From Acetobacteraceae bacterium (GTDB lineage Bacteria > Pseudomonadota > Alphaproteobacteria > Acetobacterales > Acetobacteraceae), in contig DAIDJM010000033.1 of the NCBI GenBank assembly GCA_027451405.1, positions 62,001 to 126,000 of the forward strand: 64,000 nt of DNA, given 5' to 3'. Below, piece after piece: positions 1 to 9,885 of the stretch. Both the position numbers and the translations under genes were made by a program. Each line of letters opens with the position of its first letter. Within the stretch, counting starts at the first letter, position 1. A model generated the notes under the pieces. That model was not told the DNA's origin, did not search any database, and saw only the letters and a program-made list of their open reading frames with translations.

Positions 1-517
1 GATCGGCAAGCCACACCTCCGTGCTCCCCGCGAGCGCGCGCAGCCAGGGCAGGATGTGCCGCGTCATCGGCGCCTCGTAACAAACATCGCCAGCCAAGAT
101 CAGGTCCCAGCGCGCCGGGGCGCCAGCCAGATCGCCGAGCGTCGCGGTCACCGTCAGAGTATTGATCGCGGCGTTCATCCGGATGGCCGCGATGGCGATC
201 GGGTCGATCTCGCAGGCTTCCACCCGGGATGCGCCGGCGCGGGCGGCGGCCAGGGCCGCGATCCCGCATCCGGCCGCGAAATCCAGCACGCGGCGTCCGC
301 GCGCCTGCTCCGGATGGTCCAGCAGATGCCTGGCGGTCGCCTGCCCGCCCGGCCACGCGAAGGCCCAATAGGGGGGCGCCACGCCCTTGGTTTCGAGCCA
401 GGCTTCCGTCGCTTCCCAGAGCGGCGTGATCTCGGTCGCGAGATGAAGCGAGAGCTCCGGCACGAGCGGCGCCGCGGCGACCGCGGTGTGCGCGCGCACG
501 AACTCCGCCTCGGTCAC
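1..517 (-). CDS. EtfB-type lysine methyltransferase (METTL20-like), C-terminus beyond window
   Basis: Class I S-adenosylmethionine methyltransferase; 172 codons are visible and the 3' end lies outside the window. The SAM-binding loop reads DFAAGCGIAALAAARAG and is followed by the acidic strand VEACEID. The post-II motif is GDVCYE, close to the GDxFYD of the METTL20/EtfB lysine methyltransferase group and unlike the (N/D)PPY of RNA or glutamine methyltransferases. The family usually has about 220 residues and methylates lysines on the beta subunit of electron-transfer flavoprotein. The GTG start overlaps the ubiA stop as GTGA, so it is probably translated from the ubiA message. The substrate is inferred, and another protein or small-molecule target is possible. 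Confidence 0.75.
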   Translation of the reverse strand, partial: MTEAEFVRAHTAVAAAPLVPELSLHLATEITPLWEATEAWLETKGVAPPYWAFAWPGGQATARHLLDHPEQARGRRVLDFAAGCGIAALAAARAGASRVEACEIDPIAIAAIRMNAAINTLTVTATLGDLAGAPARWDLILAGDVCYEAPMTRHILPWLRALAGSTEVWLAD

Positions 518-1452
518 AGGCGCCCGGCGAGCAGGGCGGCCGCGACCAGGAGACCCGCCTCCGCATTGAGCCGGAAGAGCCGCAGGCAGGCGGCGGGGTC
601 CGATGGACGCAGCGCCCAGGCCTGGGGCAGCAGCACGAAGGCGGCGCCGAGCAGCAGCCAAGGGTGTGGCAGGGCAGCCAGTTGGGCGGCGGCGGCGAGG
701 CACAGGACCGCCAGGAGATAGGCGCCGCCGACGAAGAATCGCGGCATGTGGGCGAACCGGCGCGAGGTGCTTTTCACGCCGATCCGGACGTCGTCCTCGA
801 TGTCCTGGAAGCCGTAGATCGTGTCGAAACCGAGATCCCAGAAAATCGCGGCGCCGTAGAGCGCCAGCCCGGCCGCATCGAGGCGGCCGGCGGCCGCGGC
901 ATAGCCCATCGGCGCGCCGAACCCGAACGTGAACCCCATCACGAGCTGCGGCCACCAGGTGACGCGCTTGGCCAGCGGGTAGAGCGCCACCAGCGCCAGG
1001 ATGCCGAGGCCGAGCGCCCAGCAGAGCGGATTGAGCTGGAGCAGCACCCCCAGCGCGACCGTGAGCAGACCGGCCAGGAAAAGCAGCGCATCGAACGGGC
1101 GGATGGCGCCGGCGGCCAGCGGGCGGCGCGCTGTGCGGGCCACCTGGCGGTCGATATCCCGGTCCCACCAATCGTTCACCACGCAGCCCGCGGCGCGCAT
1201 CGCGACGGCGCCGACCAGGAACAGGATCAGCAGCCGGACGGTCTCGGCGGCGGGCGCGCGCGCGAGCAGGATGCCCCACGCGCCAGGCAGCCACAGCAGC
1301 CAAATACCGATCGGGCGATCGAGCCGGGCGAGCAGCAGGTAAGGGCGCCAGGCGGACGGCGCGCGCGCGATCCAGCCCTGCTCGACGATATCCGTGAAAC
1401 CCTGCACCCGCGCTATGTCGGGCTTGCGCGAAACTTGGTCAAACCCTGCCAT
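514..1452 (-). CDS. ubiA: 4-hydroxybenzoate polyprenyltransferase
   Basis: Integral-membrane prenyltransferase that attaches the polyprenyl tail to 4-hydroxybenzoate in ubiquinone synthesis. Both Asp-rich motifs are present: NDWWDRDIDRQV near residue 85 and YGFQDIEDDVRIGVKS near residue 205. The rest is hydrophobic and fits about eight or nine membrane helices. From the ATG at 1452 the protein has 312 residues, normal for the family. This ATG overlaps the divergent rsmE ATG on the palindrome CATG. An upstream in-frame start at 1512 would lie deep inside rsmE and is unlikely. The gene is followed by the methyltransferase with a 4-nt overlap. Confidence 0.93.
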   Translation of the reverse strand: MAGFDQVSRKPDIARVQGFTDIVEQGWIARAPSAWRPYLLLARLDRPIGIWLLWLPGAWGILLARAPAAETVRLLILFLVGAVAMRAAGCVVNDWWDRDIDRQVARTARRPLAAGAIRPFDALLFLAGLLTVALGVLLQLNPLCWALGLGILALVALYPLAKRVTWWPQLVMGFTFGFGAPMGYAAAAGRLDAAGLALYGAAIFWDLGFDTIYGFQDIEDDVRIGVKSTSRRFAHMPRFFVGGAYLLAVLCLAAAAQLAALPHPWLLLGAAFVLLPQAWALRPSDPAACLRLFRLNAEAGLLVAAALLAGRL

Positions 1453-2149
1453 GGAAAACGCCACGCCCCGGCTCTTCGTCCGCGACCGGCTCGAGGCTGG
1501 CAGGACGATCACCGTCGAGGGTCCCTATCTCGGGCGCGTGCTCCGGATGCGCGCAGGTGACGCGGTGCGGCTGTTCAACGGGATCGACGGCGAATGGCGC
1601 GCGCGGATCGCGTGCTTCGGCAAGCGCGACACGGTGCTCGCGGCCGAGCGCCTCCTTCGGCCGCAAACGCCCGAGCCGGGACCTTGGCTCGCCTTCGCGC
1701 CGTTGCGCCGGGACGCCACCGAACTCGTCGTGCAGAAAGCGACCGAGCTCGGCGCCGCGGTGATCCAGCCCGTGCTCACGGCGCGCACCAATCCGACACG
1801 GCTGCATCCCGAGCGCCTGGAAGCGATCGCCATCGAGGCCGCCGAGCAATCGGAGCGCCTCACCGTGCCGGAAATCCGCCCTCCTCTGACCCTCCCGGCC
1901 TTCCTTGCCGAATGGCCCCCCGAGCGCCAGCTCGCCGTCGCGGTCGAGCGGGCCGAATGGCCGGGGCTGGGGCCGGGAGCGGGCGGATTGCTGATCGGGC
2001 CGGAGGGCGGGTTTGCGCCGGCCGAGCTTGACCTTCTGAATGACAAACCCTTCATACAGCGCGTCTCGCTCGGCCCGCGCATCTTGCGTGCCGAAACCGC
2101 GTCCATTGCGGGGCTGGCGCTGCTCGGGGCGTGCCGGCCGGAGGCCTGA
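1451..2149 (+). CDS. rsmE: 16S rRNA (uracil1498-N3)-methyltransferase
   Basis: SPOUT-class methyltransferase of the small ribosomal subunit. The C-terminal knot motifs are clear: LLIGPEGGF near residue 180 and SLGPRILRAETA near residue 205. An N-terminal PUA-like segment begins RLFVRDRLEAG. It has 232 residues, typical of RsmE. The ATG at 1451 is chosen because the protein begins with the usual PRLFV-type sequence right after it. An upstream in-frame ATG at 1394 would add 19 residues read from within ubiA on the other strand. gshA follows 30 nt downstream and is probably cotranscribed. Confidence 0.93.
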   Translation: MENATPRLFVRDRLEAGRTITVEGPYLGRVLRMRAGDAVRLFNGIDGEWRARIACFGKRDTVLAAERLLRPQTPEPGPWLAFAPLRRDATELVVQKATELGAAVIQPVLTARTNPTRLHPERLEAIAIEAAEQSERLTVPEIRPPLTLPAFLAEWPPERQLAVAVERAEWPGLGPGAGGLLIGPEGGFAPAELDLLNDKPFIQRVSLGPRILRAETASIAGLALLGACRPEA

Positions 2150-2179
2150 ACCCGCCGTTCCCGGCGAACCAGGAGACGC

Positions 2180-3535
2180 ATGTCCAATCCGGGCGAGGAA
2201 GATACGAGGCCGGCGGTCTCCGTGCCGCAACTCGCGGCCTGGCTTGCCGAGGGCGGGAAGCTGCCGTCTTCGTTCCGTATTGGCACTGAGCACGAAAAGT
2301 TCGGCTTCTACCGCGCCGGTCATGCACGGCAATTCGCGCCGCCGCCCTACGAGCCGGCGGGCATCCGCGCGATGCTCGAGGGAATCGGGGCGCGCGGCTT
2401 CGAGCCGATCCGCGACCAGGGAAATTTGATCGGGCTGAAGCTCGATGGGGCCGGCCTGTCTCTCGAACCTGGGGGACAATTCGAATTATCCGGTGCGCCG
2501 CTCCGGACCCTGCACGAGACCCGCGACGAGCTCGACCTCCATTTCGAGCAGGTGCGGGCCGTGGGAGAAGCGCTCGGGATCGGTTTCGCGCCGCTCGGCT
2601 TTCACCCGATCGCGCGGCGCGAAGACATGCCGGTCATGCCGAAAAGCCGGTATGCGATCATGCGGCGCTACATGCCGCTCGTAGGCACGCTCGGCCTCGA
2701 CATGATGTTGCGGACCTGCACCGTTCAGGTGAACCTGGATTTCGAGAATGAAGCGGATATGCGGCGCAAGCTGCAGGTCGGTCTCAAGCTTCAGCCGGTG
2801 GCGACGGCCCTGTTCGCGAACTCGCCGTTCACCGAGGGCAAGCCGAACGGCTTTCTCTCGGCCCGCGCCAATGTCTGGACCGATACGGATCCCGATCGCA
2901 CCGGGATTCCGGCGGTCATGCTGGCGCCCGATTTCGGCTTCGAGCGCTATGTCGAATGGCTGCTCGACGTGCCGATGTATTTCGTCGCCCGCGGCGGGAA
3001 GCTGATCGACGCGGCGGGTGCGTCGTTCCGGCAGTTTCTCGCCGGGCGCGTGCCGCAACTGGCCGGCGTTCGCGCCACGCTGGGTGATTTCGCCGATCAC
3101 GTCACCACCGTCTTCACCGACGTGCGGCTCAAGCGTTTCCTCGAGATGCGCGGCGCGGATGCGGGCACGCCGGCGATGATGCTGGCGCAATCGGCGCTCT
3201 GGGTCGGATTGCTCTACGACCCTGCTGCGCTGGAAGCGGCGGTGGCGTTGGTTCGGAACGTTTCCGCCGCGACCGCGCAGGGCTGGCGGCAGCGCGTGCC
3301 GCGAGAGGGTCTCTCGGTGCCCTGGGGCGGCGGTACGCTGCGCGATCTGGCCCGGGACGCCGTTGCGATCGCCCGGCAGGGTCTCGTCGCCCGAAGCCTC
3401 GGGGAAGAGATCTATCTCGCGCCGCTCGAGGCGATCGTGGCGGGAGCGCCGACTCAGGCGGAACATTGGCTTGCGCGGTATCATGGTCCGTGGCGGGGCG
3501 ATGCCAGCCGGATCTTCGAGGAAGCGAAGGTCTGA
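2180..3535 (+). CDS. gshA: Glutamate--cysteine ligase (plant/alphaproteobacterial type)
   Basis: Catalyses the ATP-dependent first step of glutathione synthesis. At 451 residues it fits the plant-like class found in alphaproteobacteria. Visible motifs are FRIGTEHEKFGF near residue 33 (Glu-binding start of the catalytic domain), GGQFELSG near residue 96 and CTVQVNLDF near residue 180. The ATG at 2180 is preceded by the Shine-Dalgarno-like CCAGGAG. It lies 30 nt after rsmE. The segment after it, 3536-3683, holds a short GC-rich hairpin and no gene. Confidence 0.92.
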   Translation: MSNPGEEDTRPAVSVPQLAAWLAEGGKLPSSFRIGTEHEKFGFYRAGHARQFAPPPYEPAGIRAMLEGIGARGFEPIRDQGNLIGLKLDGAGLSLEPGGQFELSGAPLRTLHETRDELDLHFEQVRAVGEALGIGFAPLGFHPIARREDMPVMPKSRYAIMRRYMPLVGTLGLDMMLRTCTVQVNLDFENEADMRRKLQVGLKLQPVATALFANSPFTEGKPNGFLSARANVWTDTDPDRTGIPAVMLAPDFGFERYVEWLLDVPMYFVARGGKLIDAAGASFRQFLAGRVPQLAGVRATLGDFADHVTTVFTDVRLKRFLEMRGADAGTPAMMLAQSALWVGLLYDPAALEAAVALVRNVSAATAQGWRQRVPREGLSVPWGGGTLRDLARDAVAIARQGLVARSLGEEIYLAPLEAIVAGAPTQAEHWLARYHGPWRGDASRIFEEAKV

Positions 3536-3546
3536 ATGCCGGGCCC

Positions 3547-3562
3547 GGGGCCTCTCGGCCCC
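3547..3562. terminator. GC-rich hairpin after gshA (family A inner hairpin)
   Basis: Perfect 6-bp stem GGGGCC/GGCCCC with a TCTC loop, just downstream of the gshA stop. The same stem with loop TTTC or GAAA is the inner hairpin of the family A repeats elsewhere in the window, so this may be a remnant copy. There is no T-run, so intrinsic termination is not certain. Confidence 0.4.
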
Positions 3563-3683
3563 CGCCGCGCGCGGCTTGGGCCGGGATGCCGGAAAAGCAC
3601 GCGTATCAGACGCTTTCACGCTGTAGCAGAAGAGTAACCTCGCCGCCATTTTCCCGTCCGATTCGGGTTGTTAAGCCAGTGGC

Positions 3684-4619
3684 ATGGAGCGGATTCCGCA
3701 GCGGCTGCGCCGCGCTCAGCTCGAACGGATGCATCTGCCGCGGTTCGGGCAGACCGAACCGCGCGCCGTGCTGCCTCGGCAACGACACCTGCTGCGCCAG
3801 GCCCGGGCGGCGCGGCGGGGCCTCTGGCTCGCCGTGCTGACGCTCCCGTCGCTGCTGGTCCAGGCATGTCTCCTGCTGCTGCCCGGACGCGCGAAAGTGG
3901 CGTTCGCGCGGGGGTACTGGATGTTGGCGACGCGCGCGATCGGCGTGCAGGTCCGCGTGGTGGGACGCGCGGCCGGCGGCGGCGGTCGGCCGGTGCTCTA
4001 TGTGAGCAATCACTCCTCGTGGCTGGATATCCCGGTGCTCGGGGGCGTGCTGCCGGCCTGCTTCGTCTCGAAGGACGACGTGGCGGCGTGGCCGGTGATC
4101 GGCACCGTCGCGCGTCTCGGCCGGACCGTGTTCGTGAGCCGCAATCGCGGGAATACCGGCCGCGAACGGGACGCCATGCGGGAGCGGCTCGCCGCCGGCG
4201 ACGATCTGGTGCTGTTTCCGGAAGGGACGAGTTCGGACGGGTCGCGCGTGCTGCCGTTCCGCTCCGCCTTTTTCGACGCGGCCTATGGCGACGTGAAGCC
4301 GCTGATCCAGCCGGTTTCCGTGGTCTATGACCGGCTTGCCGGACTGCCGGTGAGCCACGCATCGCGCACCGTGTTCGCCTGGTATGGGGATATGAGCCTC
4401 GCACCGCATTTCTGGCAGCTGGCGCAGTGGCGCGGGAAGCGGGTGACGGTGCTGCTGCACCGGCCGATCGATCCGGCGGATTTTCCGACCCGCAAGGCGC
4501 TGGCGCAGGCCGCGTGGCAGGCGGTGGCGGATGGGGCCGCGGCGCTGCGGCAGAACCGGCCGGCGCGGCCGTTGCCGGTGGCGGAGCCGGAGATTGTTGG
4601 CGAGCCAGTGTTTGCTTAG
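3684..4619 (+). CDS. plsC: 1-acyl-sn-glycerol-3-phosphate acyltransferase
   Basis: Membrane-associated acyltransferase that converts lysophosphatidate to phosphatidate. Its hallmark motifs are NHSSWLD near residue 110 (the catalytic NHx4D) and LFPEGTSSDG near residue 177. A hydrophobic helix lies near residues 48-66. At 311 residues it is longer than short PlsC proteins because of a basic 45-residue N-terminus. The start is uncertain: a second ATG lies at 3729. A long perfect inverted repeat follows immediately before miaB. Confidence 0.9.
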   Translation: MERIPQRLRRAQLERMHLPRFGQTEPRAVLPRQRHLLRQARAARRGLWLAVLTLPSLLVQACLLLLPGRAKVAFARGYWMLATRAIGVQVRVVGRAAGGGGRPVLYVSNHSSWLDIPVLGGVLPACFVSKDDVAAWPVIGTVARLGRTVFVSRNRGNTGRERDAMRERLAAGDDLVLFPEGTSSDGSRVLPFRSAFFDAAYGDVKPLIQPVSVVYDRLAGLPVSHASRTVFAWYGDMSLAPHFWQLAQWRGKRVTVLLHRPIDPADFPTRKALAQAAWQAVADGAAALRQNRPARPLPVAEPEIVGEPVFA

Positions 4620-4622
4620 AGG

Positions 4623-4717
4623 TGCCTCCGGCGGGCAGGGGCGTTGCCCCTCGCCTTTGGCGCTTGGACCAAGGGCGCGCCAAAGGCGAGGGGCAACGCC
4701 CCTGCCCGCCGGAGGCA
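4623..4717. repeat. Family A element: perfect 41-bp inverted repeat over the miaB RBS
   Basis: Arms 4623-4663 and 4677-4717 are exact reverse complements over 41 nt, separated by a 13-nt loop. The left end reads TGCCTCCGGCGGGCAGGGG and the right end CCCCTGCCCGCCGGAGGCA. The last bases of the right arm, GGAGG at 4711-4715, are the Shine-Dalgarno of miaB, whose ATG is at 4722. In RNA this would form an extremely stable hairpin that buries the ribosome-binding site. It is the most symmetric member of a repeat family seen about ten times in the window. It may also end plsC transcripts. Confidence 0.9.
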
Positions 4718-4721
4718 AAGC

Positions 4722-6055
4722 ATGAACCGCAAAAAGCTCCACGTGATCACCTGGGGCTGTCAGATGAACGTCTACGACAGCGGCCGCATGGAGGACGTGC
4801 TCCGTCCCCTCGGCTACGCGCCCGTGGACGCGCCGGCCGACGCCGACATGGTGATCCTCAACACCTGCCATATCCGCGACCGCGCCACCGAGAAGGTGTT
4901 CTCCGAGCTCGGACGGCTCCGCGCGCTGCGCGACGAGACCGGCCGGCCCGGGATCATCGCGGTGGCTGGCTGCGTCGCCCAGGCCGAGGGGCAGGAAATT
5001 CTCGCCCGCGCGCCGTTCGTCGATCTCGTGGTTGGCCCGCAGGCCTATCACCGGCTGCCGGAGCTGGTCGCGCGCGCGGCGCGGGCCGGGGGCGCCGTGA
5101 TCGACACGGATTTTCCGGCCGAGAGCAAGTTCGACCATCTGCCGGAGGAACGGACGGCGCCCGGCGTCACCGCTTTCCTCACGATCCAGGAAGGCTGCGA
5201 CAAATTCTGCGCCTTCTGCGTGGTGCCCTATACGCGCGGCGCCGAGGCGAGCCGGCCGGCCGGCGCGGTGATCGCCGAGGCGCGGCGGCTTGTCGCGGCC
5301 GGGGCGCGGGAGATCACGCTGCTTGGGCAGAACGTGAATGCCTGGCATGGCGAGGCGCCGGATGGCGGCACCTGGGGGCTCGGGCGGCTGATCCGCGCGC
5401 TCGCGGACATTCCGGGCTTGGCGCGAATCCGTTACACGACGTCCCATCCGCGCGACATGGATGACGACCTCATCGATGCGCACGGGCAAGTGCCGGCACT
5501 GATGCCGTTCCTGCACTTGCCGGTGCAGTCCGGTTCGGATCAGGTGTTGCGGGCGATGAACCGCGGCCACGATGTCCCGTTCTACGAACGATTGGTCGAG
5601 CGGCTGCGGGCGGCGCGGCCGGACCTGGCGCTTTCCACCGATTTCATCGTCGGCCATCCCGGCGAGAGCGAGGCGGATTTCGATGCGACAATGCGGCTCG
5701 TCGAGCGGGTGACGTTCGCCTCCGCCTTCAGCTTCAAATATTCGGCGCGGCCCGGCACGCCGGCGGCCGGGCTGCCGCAGATCGAGGAGTCCGTGCGCGA
5801 CCGGCGGCTGCAGACCCTGCAGGCGCTGCTGCGCGACCAGCAGGCCGAATTCAATGCGGGGTGCGTCGGGCTGACGCTGCCGGTGCTGATCACCGGGCCG
5901 GGGCGCCATCCGGGCCAGATCGCAGGTCGGTCGCCCTACCTGCAGCCTGTGCATCTGACCGGACCGATTTCGGCGGTCGGGCAGGAATTGCCCGTGCATA
6001 TCGCCGCCAGCCACCCCAACTCTCTGGCCGGAACCATCGAGGAGCGAGCCTGCGC

Positions 6056-6059
<4 letters not shown>
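4722..6059 (+). CDS. miaB: tRNA-2-methylthio-N6-dimethylallyladenosine synthase
   Basis: Radical-SAM methylthiotransferase that modifies A37 of tRNAs reading UNN codons. The N-terminal UPF0004 domain supplies three cluster cysteines (WGCQMN, NTCHIRD, AGCVAQ). The radical-SAM motif CDKFCAFC lies near residues 159-166. A C-terminal TRAM-like domain ends the 445-residue protein. The ATG at 4722 is chosen because residues after it start with the conserved [13 protein letters not shown] and because GGAGG lies 6 nt upstream, inside the hairpin repeat. miaB heads the miaB-phoH-ybeY-corC block known from many proteobacteria. Its stop overlaps the phoH TTG start. Confidence 0.96.
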
Positions 6060-7076
<1,017 letters not shown>

Positions 7077-7090
<14 letters not shown>

Positions 7091-7532
7091 TACGGGCCCC
7101 GCTCCGGCGGGGATCGATGTCTTGGTCGAGCACCGGCTTTGGCACCGGATCGTGCCGCGGGCCCGGGCGCTCGCGGCACGGGCGGCGGCGGCGGCGGGTG
7201 GCGCCGGATCGGTCGTCCTCAGCACGGACCGGGACGTGCGGCGGCTCAACGCGCGGCACCGGAATCGGAACAAGCCCACCAACGTGCTCACCTTCGATCC
7301 GCCGCCGGGCATGGCGGGCGGGGACATCGTGCTGGCGCTCGGCACGGTTCGGCGCGAGGCGCGCGAGGCCGGACGGCGACCGGCGCATCACCTGGCGCAT
7401 CTCGTGGTGCATGGCGCGCTGCATCTGCGCGGCCACGATCACGCGCGCGCGGGCGAGGCACGGCGCATGGAGATGGAGGAAGCGCGCATCCTGCGCCGTC
7501 TCGGCGTGCCCAATCCGTGGAAGCGCCGATGA
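7077..7532 (+). CDS. ybeY: Endoribonuclease YbeY (rRNA maturation factor)
   Basis: Zinc-dependent endoribonuclease needed for 16S rRNA 3' maturation and 70S ribosome quality control. The metal motif H-x3-H-x5-H is seen as [11 protein letters not shown] near residue 115. The preceding [11 protein letters not shown] is typical of the family. It has 151 residues. The ATG at 7077 lies inside the end of phoH, and the stop overlaps corC as ATGA, so translation is coupled through the whole block. Confidence 0.93.
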
Positions 7533-8455
7533 GCGAGGCGCCGCCGGAAAATCTGCTGACGCGGATCGGCAGTATTCTGGTCTCGCGCGCCCGCCGGCGC
7601 GGGGACCAGGGCGTGCGGGAATCGATCGCGGAACTCGTCGCGGAGGCGGCCGGCGAGAGCGAGACGCCCGGCCAGGTGCCGGAGCTCGACCGGCAGGAAC
7701 GGGCGCTCATCGCGAACGTGCTCCGGCTGCGCGGAACGACCGCAGACGACGTGATGGTGCCCCGCGCGGACATTGTCGCGATTCCGGTCGATCTCACCCT
7801 GGAGCAGGCGCTCGCCGTGATCCGCCGCGAAGGCCATTCGCGGCTGCCGGTCTATCGCGAGCAGCTCGATGACATCGTGGGCATGGTCCATATCAAGGAC
7901 GTCTTCGCTTATGCCGGGCGGCCGGAAGAGTTTCGTATCGAGACGATCCTGCGCAGGCCCCTGATGGTGGCGCCGCAGATACCGGTGCTCGATCTGCTGC
8001 TGCAGATGCGGGTGAAACGCATGCATCTGGCGCTGGTGGTCGATGAATATGGCGGGATCGACGGGCTCGTGACGATCGAGGATCTCGTCGAGACCATCGT
8101 CGGCGACATCGCCGATGAGCATGACGAGCCGGAATTGCCGATGGTGGTGGAGCGGCTCGACGGCACGCTCGACATCGACGCCCGGCTCCCGCTCGACGCG
8201 TTCGAGGCGCGGACCGGCATCACGCTGACCGAGGAAGAGCGGGAGGCCGATATCGACACGGTGGGCGGCCTCGTCTTCCGGCTCGCGGGACGGGTGCCGG
8301 CCCGGGGCGAAGTGATCGGGCATCCGAGCGGGCTCGAGTTTCGCGTGCTGGAAGCGGATGCCCGGCGGATCCGGCGATTGCGGGCGAAGCTGCCGGAGGC
8401 CGCCTCCGGCGGACCGGGCGCGCCGACCGTTGCCTCCTCCAAGGCAAGTCCCTGA
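7529..8455 (+). CDS. corC: CorC/HlyC-family CBS-domain protein (YbeX)
   Basis: Soluble partner of magnesium/cobalt transport, 308 residues. Two CBS domains run from about residue 70 ([14 protein letters not shown]) to 195, including the typical [21 protein letters not shown]-terminal CorC/HlyC transporter-associated domain follows ([22 protein letters not shown]). There is no membrane segment, as in short CorC proteins. The start ATG overlaps the ybeY stop. Its exact role is debated: ion efflux in older work, ribosome or membrane homeostasis in the miaB-ybeZYX cluster. Confidence 0.88.
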   Translation: MSEAPPENLLTRIGSILVSRARRRGDQGVRESIAELVAEAAGESETPGQVPELDRQERALIANVLRLRGTTADDVMVPRADIVAIPVDLTLEQALAVIRREGHSRLPVYREQLDDIVGMVHIKDVFAYAGRPEEFRIETILRRPLMVAPQIPVLDLLLQMRVKRMHLALVVDEYGGIDGLVTIEDLVETIVGDIADEHDEPELPMVVERLDGTLDIDARLPLDAFEARTGITLTEEEREADIDTVGGLVFRLAGRVPARGEVIGHPSGLEFRVLEADARRIRRLRAKLPEAASGGPGAPTVASSKASP

Positions 8456-8480
8456 AGCGACGCGCGTTCGGGTTGGGGCG

Positions 8481-8578
8481 TGCCTCCGGCGGCCCGGCCT
8501 CCGCCCCGCTGCGGCCGAAAGGCCCCACCCTTCAGGGGGTTTAGGGCCTCTCGGGCCCTGTCCGGGCCGCCGGAGGCA
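8481..8578. repeat. Family A repeat copy downstream of corC
   Basis: Outer arms 8481-8497 (TGCCTCCGGCGGCCCGG) and 8562-8578 are perfect 17-nt inverted repeats. Inside are GGCC-GAAA-GGCC and an AGGGCC/GGCCCT hairpin at 8543-8559. The right arm is identical to sequences at 16594-16610 and 46742-46758. It lies between corC and the GH16 gene and could shield or end the upstream operon. Confidence 0.8.
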
Positions 8579-8627
8579 CCTGCCGGCCGCAGACGAAACC
8601 GGGCGCCTGCCCAAGAGTTGAACACCG

Positions 8628-8660
8628 CAAGACCGGTCTCGCTCGGCGAGTCCGGTCTTG
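8628..8660. terminator. Long hairpin between corC and the GH16 gene
   Basis: Two 15-nt arms, 8628-8642 and 8646-8660, pair with a single T/T mismatch around a 3-nt loop. They begin CAAGACCGG and end CCGGTCTTG. The position fits a transcription terminator for the miaB-corC operon. The T-rich tract after it (TTGT) is short, so termination is likely but not certain. Confidence 0.55.
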
Positions 8661-8687
8661 TTGTGACATCGCAACCGGAGGGGCGCC

Positions 8688-9869
8688 GTGGATCTCAATC
8701 TCGCCGGCTATCACCTGACCTACGACCAGGAGTTCTCCGCGGGCACGGCGTTCAACGCGTCACCGAGCGGCTCGGTGGAATTCAAGACACAGTTCGACTG
8801 GGGCGGCCGCTTCAATCCCAGCAACAATGAAGCCCAATATTATTCCGACCCGTCTTTCGGCCTCAATCCGTTCAGAGTCATAAACGGGCAACTCAGCATC
8901 AAGGCGGTGAACACGCCGTCAGGGTTCAACGCGCAGGGCCAGCCCTTCGTCTCCGGCCTGATCACGACGCAGGAGACGTTCTCTCAGCATGGCGGATATT
9001 TCGAGATACGGGCGGCTCTGCCGAGGGGGGCAGGGCTCTGGCCGGCGTTCTGGATGCTGCCGACGAACGGTCAGGATTACCCGGAAATCGACATCCTCGA
9101 GGATCCCAACCTGGGCGGCAACAAACAGTATTTCGTGCATTCCACGGGTTCGAGCGGCGGCGGGGGCGGCTTCGTCAACGCGCCGGTCCCGCTGTATGGC
9201 GGCAAATTTCACCGTTACGGCGTGGAATGGAACGATCAGACCACCACGTTCTATTTCGATGGCGTGGCCATCTCGGAAGAGTCGACGCCACCCGACATGG
9301 CGAACGTCAGCATGTATCTGCTGGCCAATCTCGCGATCGGCGGCAGCGGCAGCTGGCCGGGCCCGGCCTCGCCCTCGGAAATGCCGGTGCATTACCGGAT
9401 CGATTACATCCGGGCCTTCTCGAAGGACAGCAGCGTCCCCGGCGTCGCGCAGCAGCCGATCTCCTCGCCGGACGGTATCGACACGACGCCGAGCTATTCG
9501 CCGCCCGTCATGCCGGTGGTCACGACCGGCACCGGTCCGCAGACCCTGACCTTGCTGGTGAGCGAAGATTATTACGTAGGCGACGCAAAATTCACGGTCT
9601 CCGTGGACGGTGTCAGGCAGGGCGGAACCTTCACCTGCATCGCGCCCAAAGGTCAGGGGCTACAGCAGAGCTTCGTCTTCAACGGAAACTGGAGCTCCGG
9701 GACCCACACGGTGAGCGTGAAATTCCTCAACGACGCGTATGGCGGACAGAGCTACCTCGATCGCAATTTGTATGTGAATGGCGCGACGATCGACGGACAG
9801 GCCGTGCCGAACAGTTCCTTAAGCGAACTGTCGCCGGGAGCCCAGAGCTTCACATTCACCGCGCCCTGA
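8688..9869 (+). CDS. Glycoside hydrolase family 16 with C-terminal carbohydrate-binding domain
   Basis: Beta-glucanase-type endo-hydrolase of 393 residues. The GH16 catalytic signature ExDxxE appears as EIDILE at residues 133-138 (nucleophile E133, acid/base E138). Trp-rich substrate-binding segments such as GLWPAFWMLP precede it. From about residue 285 a beta-sandwich domain (LVSEDYYVGDAKFTVSVDGV, WSSGTHTVSVKFLNDAYGG) resembles calcium-dependent xylan-binding modules of the CBM36/60 type. The start is GTG with GGAGGGG upstream. No Sec signal peptide is visible, so it may be exported by a type I system like rhizobial ExoK/ExsH-type glycanases. It stands alone, with no polysaccharide genes beside it. 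Confidence 0.88.
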   Translation: MDLNLAGYHLTYDQEFSAGTAFNASPSGSVEFKTQFDWGGRFNPSNNEAQYYSDPSFGLNPFRVINGQLSIKAVNTPSGFNAQGQPFVSGLITTQETFSQHGGYFEIRAALPRGAGLWPAFWMLPTNGQDYPEIDILEDPNLGGNKQYFVHSTGSSGGGGGFVNAPVPLYGGKFHRYGVEWNDQTTTFYFDGVAISEESTPPDMANVSMYLLANLAIGGSGSWPGPASPSEMPVHYRIDYIRAFSKDSSVPGVAQQPISSPDGIDTTPSYSPPVMPVVTTGTGPQTLTLLVSEDYYVGDAKFTVSVDGVRQGGTFTCIAPKGQGLQQSFVFNGNWSSGTHTVSVKFLNDAYGGQSYLDRNLYVNGATIDGQAVPNSSLSELSPGAQSFTFTAP

Positions 9870-9885
9870 GACGCGGGACGTGGCG

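Noticed and set aside
3606-6014. Very long open reading frame of about 800 codons on the minus strand opposite plsC and miaB
   Set aside because: It is the antisense mirror of two clearly real genes in a 70% GC genome, is dominated by Arg, Pro and Gly, and matches no protein family.
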